Assembly (NCBI RefSeq): GCF_000331575.1
Contig: NZ_ANOK01000003.1
Location: forward strand, 124,001 to 188,000
Source: Calidifontibacillus oryziterrae
Lineage (GTDB): Bacteria > Bacillota > Bacilli > Bacillales > Bacillaceae_J
Direction of reading: 5' to 3'
DNA: 64,000 bases
Positions 36,349 to 46,010 of this stretch are shown one piece after another. A program made the translations under genes and the position numbers. Below the pieces are notes generated by a model. It was not told the origin of the DNA, did no database searches, and saw only the letters and a program-made list of their open reading frames with translations. Numbering within the stretch: the first letter of the stretch is position 1; every line of letters begins with the position of its first letter.

Positions 36349-36496
36349 GTCGTCCAGCGCAAGCGCCTTAGCGACTAGTAAACTTCGCTTATCTCTTTTG
36401 CGATAGGTCAACATCGACTCGTCCCTCGACGTGTTTTGTTATATCGGTCGATGCGCTCTTAGTTTATACGTCGCTAAAGAGGGCGCTTATAGCTTT
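36349..36496 (+). repeat. Dispersed cloverleaf-like intergenic repeat, copy B
   Basis: Copy of the element at 33239-33390. The long arms pair: AAGCGCC (36361-36367) with GGGCGCTT (36481-36488), TTAGCGAC (36368-36375) with GTCGCTAA (36470-36477), TAAAC with GTTTA. Inside, ATCGAC (36413-36418) pairs with GTCGAT (36447-36452) and CGTC with GACG around CCTC, giving a branched fold. It lies between convergent gene ends (36241 and ylaI). Confidence 0.7.
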
Positions 36497-36506
36497 TGTT
36501 CTTGAT

Positions 36507-36707
36507 TTACCATTCTTCCTCATAATCTTTATGATTATAAAGCTTAAACTTTCCAGTAGCTTTTCTAGCATCCGTTCTTGAACTGATTCTATTAGAGCAT
36601 TCTTCACACATATATGTATGAATCGGACGATTTCTTAATCTTTTAGCTAAAGGGGCATCATCGTCTAATTGATCAATTTTATCGCAAATAAAGCATTTTA
36701 CTTTCAT
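36507..36707 (-). CDS. ylaI: YlaI, zinc-ribbon protein (DUF2197)
   Basis: A 66-residue protein with CFICD near residues 5-9 and CEEC near 34-37, a two-knuckle zinc ribbon, plus RLRNRPIHTYMCEEC pattern and a C-terminal KLYNHKDYEEEW. This matches YlaI. It may bind zinc; the role is unknown. Confidence 0.85.
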   Translation of the reverse strand: MKVKCFICDKIDQLDDDAPLAKRLRNRPIHTYMCEECSNRISSRTDARKATGKFKLYNHKDYEEEW

Positions 36708-36835
36708 AATGTTTCACCTCATCAATCATTATAATTGATAAACTGAATAATTTTAAGTACAGGTTTTAAGTCATTCAAATAAAGGTATAGTAATAATTAT
36801 ATCTAATAAAATAAAATGAGAGGTGTGGCATTGTC

Positions 36836-37291
36836 ATGGCTAATCAAGTTGAGCATCAATTAACAGATTCTCTATTACAGCTTTTACAAAAGGAAAGATA
36901 CACATTAATTGCGACAATAGATCATGAAACTGGTGGCCCAAACGTAAATGCAATTTCCTGGGTAGTAGCTAAAGACGCAAGCACAATTTATTTTGCGGTT
37001 GATAACAGATCAAGAATTGTCCAAAATATTAATCAAAATAATAAAGTTGTACTTACAATTATAGCTTATGGGACTACTTACTCAATAAGTGGAACTGCTC
37101 TTATTAAGGTAGAAAAGCTTGGGGAAGTTCCATTGAAGCTCGCATTGGTTGAAATGCAGATAGAAACAGTTCGTGATGTTATGTTTTATGGTTCGAAAAT
37201 TTCAGAGGAAATTAAATATGAAAAAACCTATGATCAAAAAGCAGCAACAAAGCTGGATAACCAAGTAATGGAGGCAATGAAAAAAGCTTAG
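36836..37291 (+). CDS. Pyridoxamine 5'-phosphate oxidase-like protein
   Basis: A 151-residue split-barrel flavin-binding-type protein. ERYTLIATIDHETGGPNVNAIS near 20-40 and IYFAVDNRSRIVQNI near 57 are typical of the FMN-binding face of PNPOx-like proteins. B. subtilis has a similar protein, YlaL, downstream of ylaK; here a relative lies between ylaI and ylaJ, and the ylaL place is empty, so it may be ylaL moved. The substrate or cofactor is not certain. Confidence 0.75.
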   Translation: MANQVEHQLTDSLLQLLQKERYTLIATIDHETGGPNVNAISWVVAKDASTIYFAVDNRSRIVQNINQNNKVVLTIIAYGTTYSISGTALIKVEKLGEVPLKLALVEMQIETVRDVMFYGSKISEEIKYEKTYDQKAATKLDNQVMEAMKKA

Positions 37292-37310
37292 GTTTGTCCT
37301 AAGCTTTTTG
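37282..37310. terminator. Bidirectional terminator
   Basis: Eleven-bp stem AAAAGCTTAGG (37282-37292) with CCTAAGCTTTT (37298-37308). It serves the oxidase-like gene and, on the other strand, ylaJ. Confidence 0.85.
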
Positions 37311-37312
37311 TG

Positions 37313-37915
37313 TTACATATTCCTCATATTATTTTTGGATTGCTTGTTTTGAATTTGATCGAGTTGTTTTTCCTCATTTTGTGGCAATTGTTCATCATTT
37401 TGTTTTGTTGGACCTGTTTTATTAGTGTTTATGTCAGCAGGAACTTGTGGCATTAACCGTCCTACGATACCTGCTAATTCCTCCATAATTCCTTCAATAG
37501 GTCTTCCGTTATTTATTTCATCCCGCATTTTATTTAATCGTTCAAAAGAATCGGCGTCCGCTACAACGACTGCATTAGCGCCGAGGGGATCGTCTTTTAG
37601 ACTTTCGGCAACAGAATATTTTATAGAGCCTACTCGAGAGCGGTCTAATTCTTCACCAACGTCGATTCCAACAACAGCATAATTACCTACAACCACCGCT
37701 GTAGCGTCATGAACATTTGGAACTTGATTCGCAATTTGTACTAAATGTTGTGCAACCTGTTCTCTTGTTAGATCTTGATTCTTATTATTAGGGGGTTGAT
37801 TTACAGTAATATAATTTTCATCAAGGTTATTCGATGTATTTCTCACGTCGTTTTGTGCACAAGCTGAAACAAGAAATTGGAGAGCGATAATAAAAGGGAC
37901 TAATTTTCGCACCAC
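37313..37915 (-). CDS. ylaJ: YlaJ, YhcN/YlaJ-family sporulation lipoprotein
   Basis: A 200-residue predicted lipoprotein, lipobox VSAC (Cys19). The YhcN/YlaJ domain covers about 50-150, with VPNVHDATAVVVGNYAVVGID and SIKYSVAESLK, and a Gln/Asn-rich tail. The family is made in the forespore/mother cell and may be on germination-related spore membranes. GTG start. It supports an endospore-forming host. Confidence 0.88.
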   Translation of the reverse strand: MVRKLVPFIIALQFLVSACAQNDVRNTSNNLDENYITVNQPPNNKNQDLTREQVAQHLVQIANQVPNVHDATAVVVGNYAVVGIDVGEELDRSRVGSIKYSVAESLKDDPLGANAVVVADADSFERLNKMRDEINNGRPIEGIMEELAGIVGRLMPQVPADINTNKTGPTKQNDEQLPQNEEKQLDQIQNKQSKNNMRNM

Positions 37916-38092
37916 TACTCGATCCTTTCCATATAATTTTAGTAAGAAAATGTTTATGATTTATTGTTTATTTATTCGTCTAAGATTATTCATCCATTCA
38001 TATATTTTAAACAGTTTTAGTCGTCCAAAAGTGAACGACAAATCTCCTTTTACAGCTTAGAAGTGGATAATAGAAGGTCAGGAGGAGAAGGT

Positions 38093-39430
38093 TTGAAAAA
38101 AATTTATGTGCTCGACACCAATGTCCTACTTCAGGATCCTCGTTCAATTTTTTCATTTGAAGATAATGAGGTGGTAATTCCCGCGGTTGTATTAGAGGAA
38201 GTTGATTCGAAAAAAAGAAATATGGATGAAGTTGGTAGGAATGCGAGGCAAGTTTCGAAATTTATTGATCGCCTAAGGGTTTTAGGAAAGATTGATAAAG
38301 GCATTCCTCTTGAAAATGGAGGTCATATCCGAATTGAACTAAATCACCGTTCATTTATTAAACTTCAAGAAATATTTGATGAAAAAACGAATGATAATCG
38401 GATTTTAGCCGTTGCCCTTAATTTAAAATTAGATGAAGAAAAAAAAGCAGATGGTAGACCTGTCATAATAGTAAGTAAGGATGTCTTAATGAGAGTAAAA
38501 GCAGACGCTATCGGCTTACAAGCTGAGGACTTTTTGAGTGATCGCGTCGTTGAATATGATGATCACGTTTATTCAGGATTCCAAATGCTTTACATAAGTC
38601 GAGAACTATTAAATGACTTTTATCGGAATGGGGAACTAAAATTAGCATCACTTTCTCAAGGTCATATGACTTTCTATCCAAACGAGTTTCTATTAATGAA
38701 GGATGCTCTTGGAGGTTCACAATCAGCACTAGGTATCATCGATGCCGAAACTAAAACAGTAAAAAAGTGTTTACTTGATAAGGAACAGATATGGGGAATA
38801 AAGTCGAGAAATGCTCAACAATCAATGGGATTAGAACTTTTGTTAAGAAAAGATATACCACTCGTAACATTGATCGGAAAAGCGGGTACAGGTAAAACCT
38901 TATTAGCATTAGCTGCAGGGCTCTATCAAACCGAGGATTTAGGGAAATATAAAAAACTACTTGTAGCCCGCCCGATTGTTCCTATTGGGAAAGATATCGG
39001 TTATTTACCAGGGGAAAAGGATGAGAAATTAAGACCGTGGATGCAGCCGATCTATGATAACTTAGAATATCTTTTTAACACTAAGAAGCCGGGAGAGCTT
39101 GATGCTATTTTAGCCGGGATGGGTTCGATTCAAGTTGAAGCGTTAACATATATAAGGGGTCGGAGTATTCCGGAACAGTTTATAATCATTGATGAAGCAC
39201 AAAATCTTTCCAAACATGAAGTAAAGACAATCTTAACAAGAGTCGGTGAAAATAGTAAGATCGTTTTAATGGGTGACCCTGAGCAGATTGATCACCCTTA
39301 CCTTGACGAGTATAATAATGGCTTAACATACGTTGTTGAAAAGTTCAAACAAGAAAGAGTGAGTGGTCACGTTCGTTTCATAAAGGGCGAAAGGTCATCA
39401 TTAGCCCAACTAGCCGCTGATCTATTATAA
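38093..39430 (+). CDS. ylaK: PhoH-family ATPase with PIN domain (YlaK)
   Basis: A 445-residue protein: N-terminal PIN nuclease domain (VLDTNVLLQDP near residue 5-15, VVLEEVDSKK near 36; DNRILAVAL near 105) and a C-terminal PhoH ATPase domain with Walker A GKAGTGKT near 266 and Walker B IIDEAQN near 370. Such PhoH2 proteins combine RNA cleavage with helicase-like ATPase activity in some bacteria. TTG 38093 follows AGGAGG with 7 nt. B. subtilis YlaK has nearly the same length. Confidence 0.9.
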   Translation: MKKIYVLDTNVLLQDPRSIFSFEDNEVVIPAVVLEEVDSKKRNMDEVGRNARQVSKFIDRLRVLGKIDKGIPLENGGHIRIELNHRSFIKLQEIFDEKTNDNRILAVALNLKLDEEKKADGRPVIIVSKDVLMRVKADAIGLQAEDFLSDRVVEYDDHVYSGFQMLYISRELLNDFYRNGELKLASLSQGHMTFYPNEFLLMKDALGGSQSALGIIDAETKTVKKCLLDKEQIWGIKSRNAQQSMGLELLLRKDIPLVTLIGKAGTGKTLLALAAGLYQTEDLGKYKKLLVARPIVPIGKDIGYLPGEKDEKLRPWMQPIYDNLEYLFNTKKPGELDAILAGMGSIQVEALTYIRGRSIPEQFIIIDEAQNLSKHEVKTILTRVGENSKIVLMGDPEQIDHPYLDEYNNGLTYVVEKFKQERVSGHVRFIKGERSSLAQLAADLL

Positions 39431-39522
39431 ATACTTCCATGAAACAGTTCTCACTTGCTTTTTTGCTCATTACACGCTAATATTAAACACAGAATTGTTG
39501 CTCTCGAATAGGAGGGATAAAG

Positions 39523-39807
39523 GTGTCTTCTAATGTTGCATTAAATCATAGTGAAAAGGCATATGCCTTGTTAAAGGCTGATGCGGACAAAATATTAAAG
39601 TTAATTAAAGTACAGATGGACAATTTAACCATGCCACAGTGTCCCCTTTATGAAGAAGTATTAGACACCCAGATGTTCGGGCTATCCCGTGAAATTGATT
39701 TTGCTGCCCGTCTTGAGTTGATAGATGAAAAAGAAGGGAAAGCATTGCTTGAGCAGTTAGAAAGGGAGTTATCTATTCTCCATGAAGCTTCATTGAAAAG
39801 TAAGTAA
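39523..39807 (+). CDS. ylaN: YlaN, UPF0358 family
   Basis: A 94-residue helical protein matching YlaN/UPF0358 along the whole length ([39 protein letters not shown]). In B. subtilis YlaN is required under iron limitation and acts with Fur. GTG start with SD GGAGGG. It lies directly before ftsW, as in B. subtilis, with a terminator between. Confidence 0.9.
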   Translation: MSSNVALNHSEKAYALLKADADKILKLIKVQMDNLTMPQCPLYEEVLDTQMFGLSREIDFAARLELIDEKEGKALLEQLERELSILHEASLKSK

Positions 39808-39846
39808 AACTCAAACTATTTTTATCAATAGTTTGGGTTTTTCTTT
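39807..39846 (+). terminator. Terminator of ylaN
   Basis: CTCAAACTATT with AATAGTTTGGG stem, then TTTTTC. Confidence 0.8.
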
Positions 39847-39974
39847 TAATCGGATAATGATTGTATACAAATTATGAAAAAACTTGTATGTTTGACGATA
39901 TGTTTTTATACTAAATTATACTTAATATACAATAATGAGTAGTTAAAAACTCATAGTAGGGATGAAGGATACTT

Positions 39975-41144
39975 ATGATTAAAAAGATTGTTCGTTCATA
40001 TGACTATTTGCTAGTGCTAGCTCCAGTTATTTTGAGCTTATTTGGACTTGTGATGATATATAGTTCAAGTATGGTTGTAGCTGTCGATAAGTACGAAGGA
40101 ACGCCAGATCTGTTTTTTGTTAAGCAGGTCAAGTGGTTTTTTTTAGCACTAGCCGTTTATTTAGTGACTTTAATTCTCCCTTATAAAATATACAAGAAGC
40201 TGCTAAAGATTATCTTTATTGGAGCACCTTTGATATTGCTGATCGTATTGTTATATGGTAGGGCAACAAATAATGCTCAATCCTGGTTGGCTTTTGGTCA
40301 AGTTGGCTTTCAACCAGCAGAGTTTGTAAAACTAGGAGTCATCATATATTTAGCTGGAGTATTTTCAAATAAACAATCGTATATTGATAAGTTTTGGCCT
40401 GCTTTCGGCCCACCACTATTTTTTATTGCTGGTATTTTTGTACTTGTTTATTTACAACCTGATTTAGGAACAGCACTTCTTATATTGGCAATTTCCGGAA
40501 TGATTGTTGGCTGTTCTGGGATTCGTCTCAAACACCTTGGTGGCTTGATTTTAGTTGCTATTATTGGCGGTTTACTTTTATATCCAATGTTAACAGAGGA
40601 GCAATTAAACCGGTTTACAGCGGCCTATGATCCTTTCAATGAGGAAGTTGCAAATGATGATGGATACCAACTTATTAACTCATATATCGCTATTGCTTCA
40701 GGTGGATTAACAGGTCAAGGACTTGGGAAAAGTATTCAAAAATTCGGTTATTTGCCAGAACCTCATACTGATTTTATTATGTCGATTATTTCTGAAGAAC
40801 TTGGAATAATTGGTGTAAGCTTTATTTTAATTTTTTTATCAATCATAATTTGGAAGGGATTTACTGTTGCTATGAGGGTTAACGATTCCTTCGGAAGTTT
40901 ACTAGCTATTGGTATTTCTGGTATGATTGGGATTCAATCAATTGTTAATATCGGTGGTTTAACTGGATTCTTACCAATTACAGGTGTTCCTCTTCCATTT
41001 GTTAGTTATGGTGGTTCATCACTAGTGCTAGTAATGGGATCAATAGGAATTTTAAATAATATTGCAATGCTGTCTAAATTTAAGCTTCAAAAAGTCGAAG
41101 AAAGTGGTAACCCAACAAAAATAAGACATACAATTACATACTAA
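39975..41144 (+). CDS. ftsW: Peptidoglycan glycosyltransferase FtsW
   Basis: A 389-residue SEDS membrane protein with about ten helices. Typical marks are FQPAEFVKLGVIIYLA near 113, LQPDLGTALLIL near 161, GYLPEPHTDFIMSIISEELG near 258 and LPFVSYGGSS near 345, including the catalytic-loop Asp of the SEDS family. It makes septal peptidoglycan with a class B PBP. It is followed by pycA 16 nt after its stop, as in B. subtilis. Confidence 0.93.
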   Translation: MIKKIVRSYDYLLVLAPVILSLFGLVMIYSSSMVVAVDKYEGTPDLFFVKQVKWFFLALAVYLVTLILPYKIYKKLLKIIFIGAPLILLIVLLYGRATNNAQSWLAFGQVGFQPAEFVKLGVIIYLAGVFSNKQSYIDKFWPAFGPPLFFIAGIFVLVYLQPDLGTALLILAISGMIVGCSGIRLKHLGGLILVAIIGGLLLYPMLTEEQLNRFTAAYDPFNEEVANDDGYQLINSYIAIASGGLTGQGLGKSIQKFGYLPEPHTDFIMSIISEELGIIGVSFILIFLSIIIWKGFTVAMRVNDSFGSLLAIGISGMIGIQSIVNIGGLTGFLPITGVPLPFVSYGGSSLVLVMGSIGILNNIAMLSKFKLQKVEESGNPTKIRHTITY

Positions 41145-41160
41145 GGAGGCAACAAATTAT

Positions 41161-44100
41161 ATGACACAAAGAAAAATCCAAAAAGTATTAGTTGCAAATC
41201 GGGGTGAAATTGCGATTCGAGTATTTCGAGCTTGTACAGAATTAGGTATACGTACAGTTGCTATTTATTCAAAGGAAGATACTGGCTCGTATCACCGTTA
41301 TAAAGCTGATGAGGCCTACTTAGTTGGGGAAGACAAAAAACCAATTGATGCATATTTAGATATTGAAGGCATTATCGAAATTGCCAAAGCAAACAAAGTG
41401 GATGCAATTCATCCTGGATATGGTTTTCTATCCGAGAATATTAAATTTGCTAAAAGATGTGAACAAGAAGGGATTATTTTTATTGGTCCTGAGTCTAAGC
41501 ATCTTGATATGTTTGGTGATAAAGTAAAAGCTAGAACACAGGCTGAGTTAGCGGGGATTCCTGTAATACCGGGCAGTGAGGGACCGATAAAAAGCTTTGA
41601 TGAAGTCGAAGCTTTTGCTAAGAATCATGGATACCCAATAATAATTAAAGCTTCTTTAGGTGGGGGCGGCCGCGGAATGCGGATTGTTCGGTCTCATGAG
41701 GCATTAAGGGAAGCTTATGATCGCGCTAAATCAGAAGCTAAAGCTGCTTTTGGTGATGATGAAGTATATGCAGAATTGTATGTTGAGAATCCAAAACATA
41801 TCGAAGTACAAATTTTAGGTGATGAAAACGGAAATATTATTCATCTTTACGAACGTGATTGTTCTGTACAACGTCGTCACCAGAAGGTTGTTGAGGTAGC
41901 TCCAAGTGTGGCGCTCTCAAAGGATTTAAGAAACCGTATTTGTCAAGCAGCTGTCGATTTAATGAAAAATGTAAATTATGTTAATGCAGGTACAGTTGAA
42001 TTTCTTGTTAAAGATAATGATTTTTATTTTATTGAAGTAAATCCACGTGTACAAGTTGAACATACAATTACTGAAATGGTAACAGGAATTGATATTGTTC
42101 AATCACAAATTTTAATTGCAGAAGGCCATTCTTTACATAGCCGAGAAGTTGGAATACCAAAACAAGATGAAATCCAACTTCATGGGTATGCAATTCAATC
42201 ACGAGTGACCACTGAGGATCCACAAAATAATTTTATGCCCGATACAGGGCGGATCAGCGTCTATCGTTCTGGTGGCGGATTTGGTGTTCGCTTAGATGCT
42301 GGGAATAGCTTTGCAGGAGCTGTTATTACACCCCATTATGACTCATTGTTGGTAAAATTATCGACCCACGCGCTTTCGTTTGAGTCTGCCGCTGCTAAAA
42401 TGGTACGGAACTTGAAGGAATTTAGAATTCGTGGAATTAAAACTAATATAGAATTTTTAGTCAATGTAATTAATCATGAAAAATTTTTAAGTGGTCAATA
42501 TGATACATCATTTATTGATACAACCCCCGAACTTTTTGTTTTCCCTAAGCGAAAAGACCGTGGAACAAAAATGTTAACGTACATAGGGAATACGACAATA
42601 AATGGATTTCCCGGCAATGCAAAAATGAAAAAGCCTTTATTAAAAAAACCTCATATTCCAAAAGTGAATCATTCTGAACTTATTTCATCGGGTTCAAAGC
42701 AAATTTTAGATGCTAGAGGAGCAGATGGGCTTGTAAATTGGATAAAGGAGCAAAAACAAGTTCTATTTACTGATACAACATTTCGTGATGCCCACCAATC
42801 GCTACTCGCAACAAGAATTAGAACAACAGATTTGGTTCATATTGCAGAACCTACGGCAAGACTTTTACCCAACCTTTTCTCAATGGAGATGTGGGGTGGA
42901 GCAACCTTTGACGTAGCGTATCGATTTCTAAAGGAAGACCCTTGGGATCGGTTGTTGAAGCTTCGTGAAAAAATCCCTAATTTGCTTTTTCAAATGTTAT
43001 TGAGGTCCTCAAATGCTGTAGGATATAGTAATTATCCGGATAATTTAATTAAGGAATTTGTTAAAAAGTCAGCAGATGCAGGTATCGACGTTTTTCGGAT
43101 TTTTGATAGCTTAAACTGGGTAAAAGGGATGACGCTAACAATTGATGCAGTTCGTGATACAGGTAAGATTGCCGAAGCAGCTATTTGTTATACAGGTGAT
43201 ATAAGCGATCCAACACGAACAAAATACAATCTCCAGTATTATAAAAGTATTGCAAAAGAGCTAGAAAACGCAGGTGCTCAAATTCTTGGAATTAAAGACA
43301 TGGCAGGCCTTTTAAAACCACAAGCAGCATATTCCTTAATTTCTGCTCTGAAAGAAACCATAGATATTCCGATCCATCTGCATACCCATGACACAAGTGG
43401 AAATGGCATATATACGTATGCAAAGGCGATCGAGGCTGGAGTGGATATTGTAGATGTAGCGATTAGTACGATGGCGGGGTTAACGTCACAGCCTAGTGCA
43501 AACACATTATTTTACGCATTACAAGGAACGGACCGTCAACCAAATGTAAGTATTGAATCATTAGAGAAACTGTCTTGGTACTGGGAGGATGTGCGCAAGT
43601 ATTATAAAGATTTTGAATCTGGAATGATTGCACCGCATACTGAGGTTTATGTACATGAAATGCCTGGTGGCCAATATAGTAATTTACAGCAACAAGCTAG
43701 GGCAGTTGGACTTGAAAGTCGCTTTGACGAAGTGAAAAGAATGTATCGCCGCGTAAATGATCTTTTTGGAGACATTGTAAAGGTTACACCTTCTTCAAAG
43801 GTTGTTGGGGATATGGCATTATTCATGGTTCAAAACGACTTGTCTGAAGATGATATTTATAATTGTGGGGATACGCTTGATTTTCCTGATTCAGTCGTGG
43901 AATTTTTTGAAGGCTATTTAGGCCAGCCTTATCAAGGCTTCCCTAAGGAATTACAAAGTATCATCTTAAAAGGGCGAAAGCCTATGACTGAACGCCCAGG
44001 AGAGCTTCTAGAACCGGTCAATTTTGCAGATTTAAAGGATACTTTATATCATAAGTTAGGTCGTCAAGTTACTAGCTTTGATTGCTTAGCATATGCGTTA

Positions 44101-44604
44101 TATCCGAAGGTGTTTTTGGATTATCATGAATTCTATGAGCAATATGGTGACATGTCTGTATTAGATACATTAACATTTTTCTATGGAATGAGGCTTGGAG
44201 AAGAAATTGAAGTTGAAATTGAGCAAGGCAAAACATTGATTGTGAAGCTCGTTTCAATTGGTCAACCTCAAGCAGATGGGACAAGAATTGTCTATTTTGA
44301 ATTAAATGGTCAGCCCCGCGAAGTAATAGTAAAAGATGAAGGTGTAAAATCCACAATTGTTGTTAAACAAAAGGCGGATAAAGGAAATCCAAATCAAATT
44401 GGAGCAACAATGCCTGGTACAGTTATTAAAGTATTGGTTGAAAAAGGTGAAAGAGTCAAAAAAGGTGATCACCTTATTATTACTGAGGCAATGAAAATGG
44501 AAACAACTGTACAGGCACCATTTGATGGTACCGTAAAAACTATTAATGTTGAAAATGGAGAGTCTATTCAAACTGGGGATTTATTAATGGAAATAGGAGA
44601 ATAG
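41161..44604 (+). CDS. pycA: Pyruvate carboxylase
   Basis: A 1147-residue multidomain enzyme making oxaloacetate from pyruvate, bicarbonate and ATP. Order: biotin carboxylase/ATP-grasp (about 5-455, LGGGGRGMR near 169), carboxyltransferase (about 530-800, with TFRDAHQSLLATR near 540 and metal motif HLHTHD near 738), the central/conserved PYC_OADA domain, and a C-terminal biotinyl domain with biotin-Lys in TEAMKMET near 1112. In B. subtilis it is inhibited by DarB when c-di-AMP is low. DarB is also encoded here. Confidence 0.96.
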   Translation: MTQRKIQKVLVANRGEIAIRVFRACTELGIRTVAIYSKEDTGSYHRYKADEAYLVGEDKKPIDAYLDIEGIIEIAKANKVDAIHPGYGFLSENIKFAKRCEQEGIIFIGPESKHLDMFGDKVKARTQAELAGIPVIPGSEGPIKSFDEVEAFAKNHGYPIIIKASLGGGGRGMRIVRSHEALREAYDRAKSEAKAAFGDDEVYAELYVENPKHIEVQILGDENGNIIHLYERDCSVQRRHQKVVEVAPSVALSKDLRNRICQAAVDLMKNVNYVNAGTVEFLVKDNDFYFIEVNPRVQVEHTITEMVTGIDIVQSQILIAEGHSLHSREVGIPKQDEIQLHGYAIQSRVTTEDPQNNFMPDTGRISVYRSGGGFGVRLDAGNSFAGAVITPHYDSLLVKLSTHALSFESAAAKMVRNLKEFRIRGIKTNIEFLVNVINHEKFLSGQYDTSFIDTTPELFVFPKRKDRGTKMLTYIGNTTINGFPGNAKMKKPLLKKPHIPKVNHSELISSGSKQILDARGADGLVNWIKEQKQVLFTDTTFRDAHQSLLATRIRTTDLVHIAEPTARLLPNLFSMEMWGGATFDVAYRFLKEDPWDRLLKLREKIPNLLFQMLLRSSNAVGYSNYPDNLIKEFVKKSADAGIDVFRIFDSLNWVKGMTLTIDAVRDTGKIAEAAICYTGDISDPTRTKYNLQYYKSIAKELENAGAQILGIKDMAGLLKPQAAYSLISALKETIDIPIHLHTHDTSGNGIYTYAKAIEAGVDIVDVAISTMAGLTSQPSANTLFYALQGTDRQPNVSIESLEKLSWYWEDVRKYYKDFESGMIAPHTEVYVHEMPGGQYSNLQQQARAVGLESRFDEVKRMYRRVNDLFGDIVKVTPSSKVVGDMALFMVQNDLSEDDIYNCGDTLDFPDSVVEFFEGYLGQPYQGFPKELQSIILKGRKPMTERPGELLEPVNFADLKDTLYHKLGRQVTSFDCLAYALYPKVFLDYHEFYEQYGDMSVLDTLTFFYGMRLGEEIEVEIEQGKTLIVKLVSIGQPQADGTRIVYFELNGQPREVIVKDEGVKSTIVVKQKADKGNPNQIGATMPGTVIKVLVEKGERVKKGDHLIITEAMKMETTVQAPFDGTVKTINVENGESIQTGDLLMEIGE

Positions 44605-44640
44605 AATAAATAAAGGAAGTGTTGGAGCTGGACAAAAAGA

Positions 44641-44677
44641 AAGAAGGTTGCGAAATTAAGCAACCTTCTTATTTTTT
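44641..44677. terminator. Bidirectional terminator between pycA and ctaA
   Basis: Eleven-bp stem AAGAAGGTTGC (44641-44651) with GCAACCTTCTT (44660-44670), T-run both ways. The ctaA stop (44656-44658) is inside the loop, and the 3' arm encodes the last ctaA residues. Confidence 0.9.
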
Positions 44678-45585
44678 AATTCATTTTTTGGACTACGAGT
44701 TGATAGTAAGACAAGGTAGCTTAAAATTCCGAATAAGAGTGTAATAAATAATGCGTGTCCTAAAGCAACGAATAAGTTTACCCTCGTATAAATAATAAGT
44801 GCCCCTGATATTGCTTGTAATGTAATAAAAATACTTGCGGAAATAGCACTCCAAACTAAGACTCTAGTAGTCCGGTAACTTTTTATAATTCGAACTGATA
44901 AAGCTATTACCCAAACGAAAAAGATCAATGCAGCAAAACGATGTCCCATTTGCACCCATTCAAATTGATTCGTTGGAAGTGAAAAGATAGCGTCATTATC
45001 ACAGAAAGGAAAATCTAAACAGGCAAGATGGGCTTTTTCATGGCGCACTAGTGCTCCGGTATAGACGACAGCATAGCAATAAATCGTTAGAGCATAGATT
45101 TGTCCCCGTATACCCTTCTCGATAATTAACTTTTCTGCATCAAATTTTTTGTCAACTTCAAAGATTAATAAAGCTAATAAGAAGACAGATGCTACTGAAA
45201 CTAATGAAACTCCAAAATGGAGAGCCATAATTACAGGGTCCTGTCCCCAAATTACTGCCCCTGCACCAAGAAGAGCTTGTAAGATTAGGAAAAATATTGA
45301 TAAAAAGGCTAAAAACTTAGTTTCTCGGACATGACCAATTTTTTTCCAAGACCAAATGGCTAAAGAAGTTACGAGAATAACAGCAAGACCTGAAACTAAT
45401 CTGTGTGATAGCTCAATAATTGTTTCAACGGTAATTTCGCTAGGTACAAATTGACCGTTACAAAGTGGCCACGAACGTCCGCATCCCATACCAGACCCTG
45501 TTTTTGTAACTAAAGCTCCACCAATTAGTACAAATACCATTGCAATATTCGCTGCTACGGATAAAATCTTAAGTCCTTTATTCAT
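44656..45585 (-). CDS. ctaA: Heme A synthase CtaA
   Basis: A 309-residue membrane protein with eight helices. ELSHRLVSG near 59-67 and MALHFGVSL near 122 give two heme-binding His; MGHRFAAL and LGHALFIT give the other two. The Cys pair in CGRSWPLC near 35-42 matches the Gram-positive type. It oxidises heme O to heme A for the caa3 oxidase. Divergent from ctaB, as usual in Bacillus. Confidence 0.95.
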   Translation of the reverse strand: MNKGLKILSVAANIAMVFVLIGGALVTKTGSGMGCGRSWPLCNGQFVPSEITVETIIELSHRLVSGLAVILVTSLAIWSWKKIGHVRETKFLAFLSIFFLILQALLGAGAVIWGQDPVIMALHFGVSLVSVASVFLLALLIFEVDKKFDAEKLIIEKGIRGQIYALTIYCYAVVYTGALVRHEKAHLACLDFPFCDNDAIFSLPTNQFEWVQMGHRFAALIFFVWVIALSVRIIKSYRTTRVLVWSAISASIFITLQAISGALIIYTRVNLFVALGHALFITLLFGILSYLVLLSTRSPKNELKNKKVA

Positions 45586-46010
45586 TGAGAGGTCACCTTC
45601 TTTATATTGATTATTAAGAAATAATAATGTCTAAAGATACTATATCATACTAAAAAGTTAACAAACAGTTAATGTTTATGTCTAAAATGTGAAATCCAAA
45701 ATAGTAAATAATTTACTGTATTATACCTATTTCTAATATGAATATAGTAAAAAAGTAAAGTGGTTTGATAGATGTCTTCTACTTAAAAATAGCGTAAACT
45801 CGTTAGTTTCCGCATTTATCAGTGCATTTATGAACTTTTGAAAAATATTTTATATTTATTTAACAAAAACTTCATATTTTGTGTTTTAATATACAATAGG
45901 AATATTTCTATGATATTTATCACAATTTTTGCTTATAGTAGAAATTTAGTAGAAATATAATTTTTATTGATGCAGATTTGAATGGATGAATGTTAAGGAG
46001 GATATAGGAA
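45586..46010. other. ctaA-ctaB divergent intergenic region (425 nt)
   Basis: No gene is visible. It contains the two promoters for ctaA and ctaB. ATGTGAAAT at 45687-45695 resembles the ResD box TTTGTGAAT (seven of nine), which in B. subtilis activates ctaA; this is only a hint. Much of the region is very A+T rich. Confidence 0.5.
45644..45672 (-). promoter_or_regulatory. Candidate SigA promoter of ctaA
   Basis: On the minus strand TTAACT (45672-45667), a 17-nt spacer, TATGAT (45649-45644), about 60 nt before the ctaA start. Confidence 0.45.
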
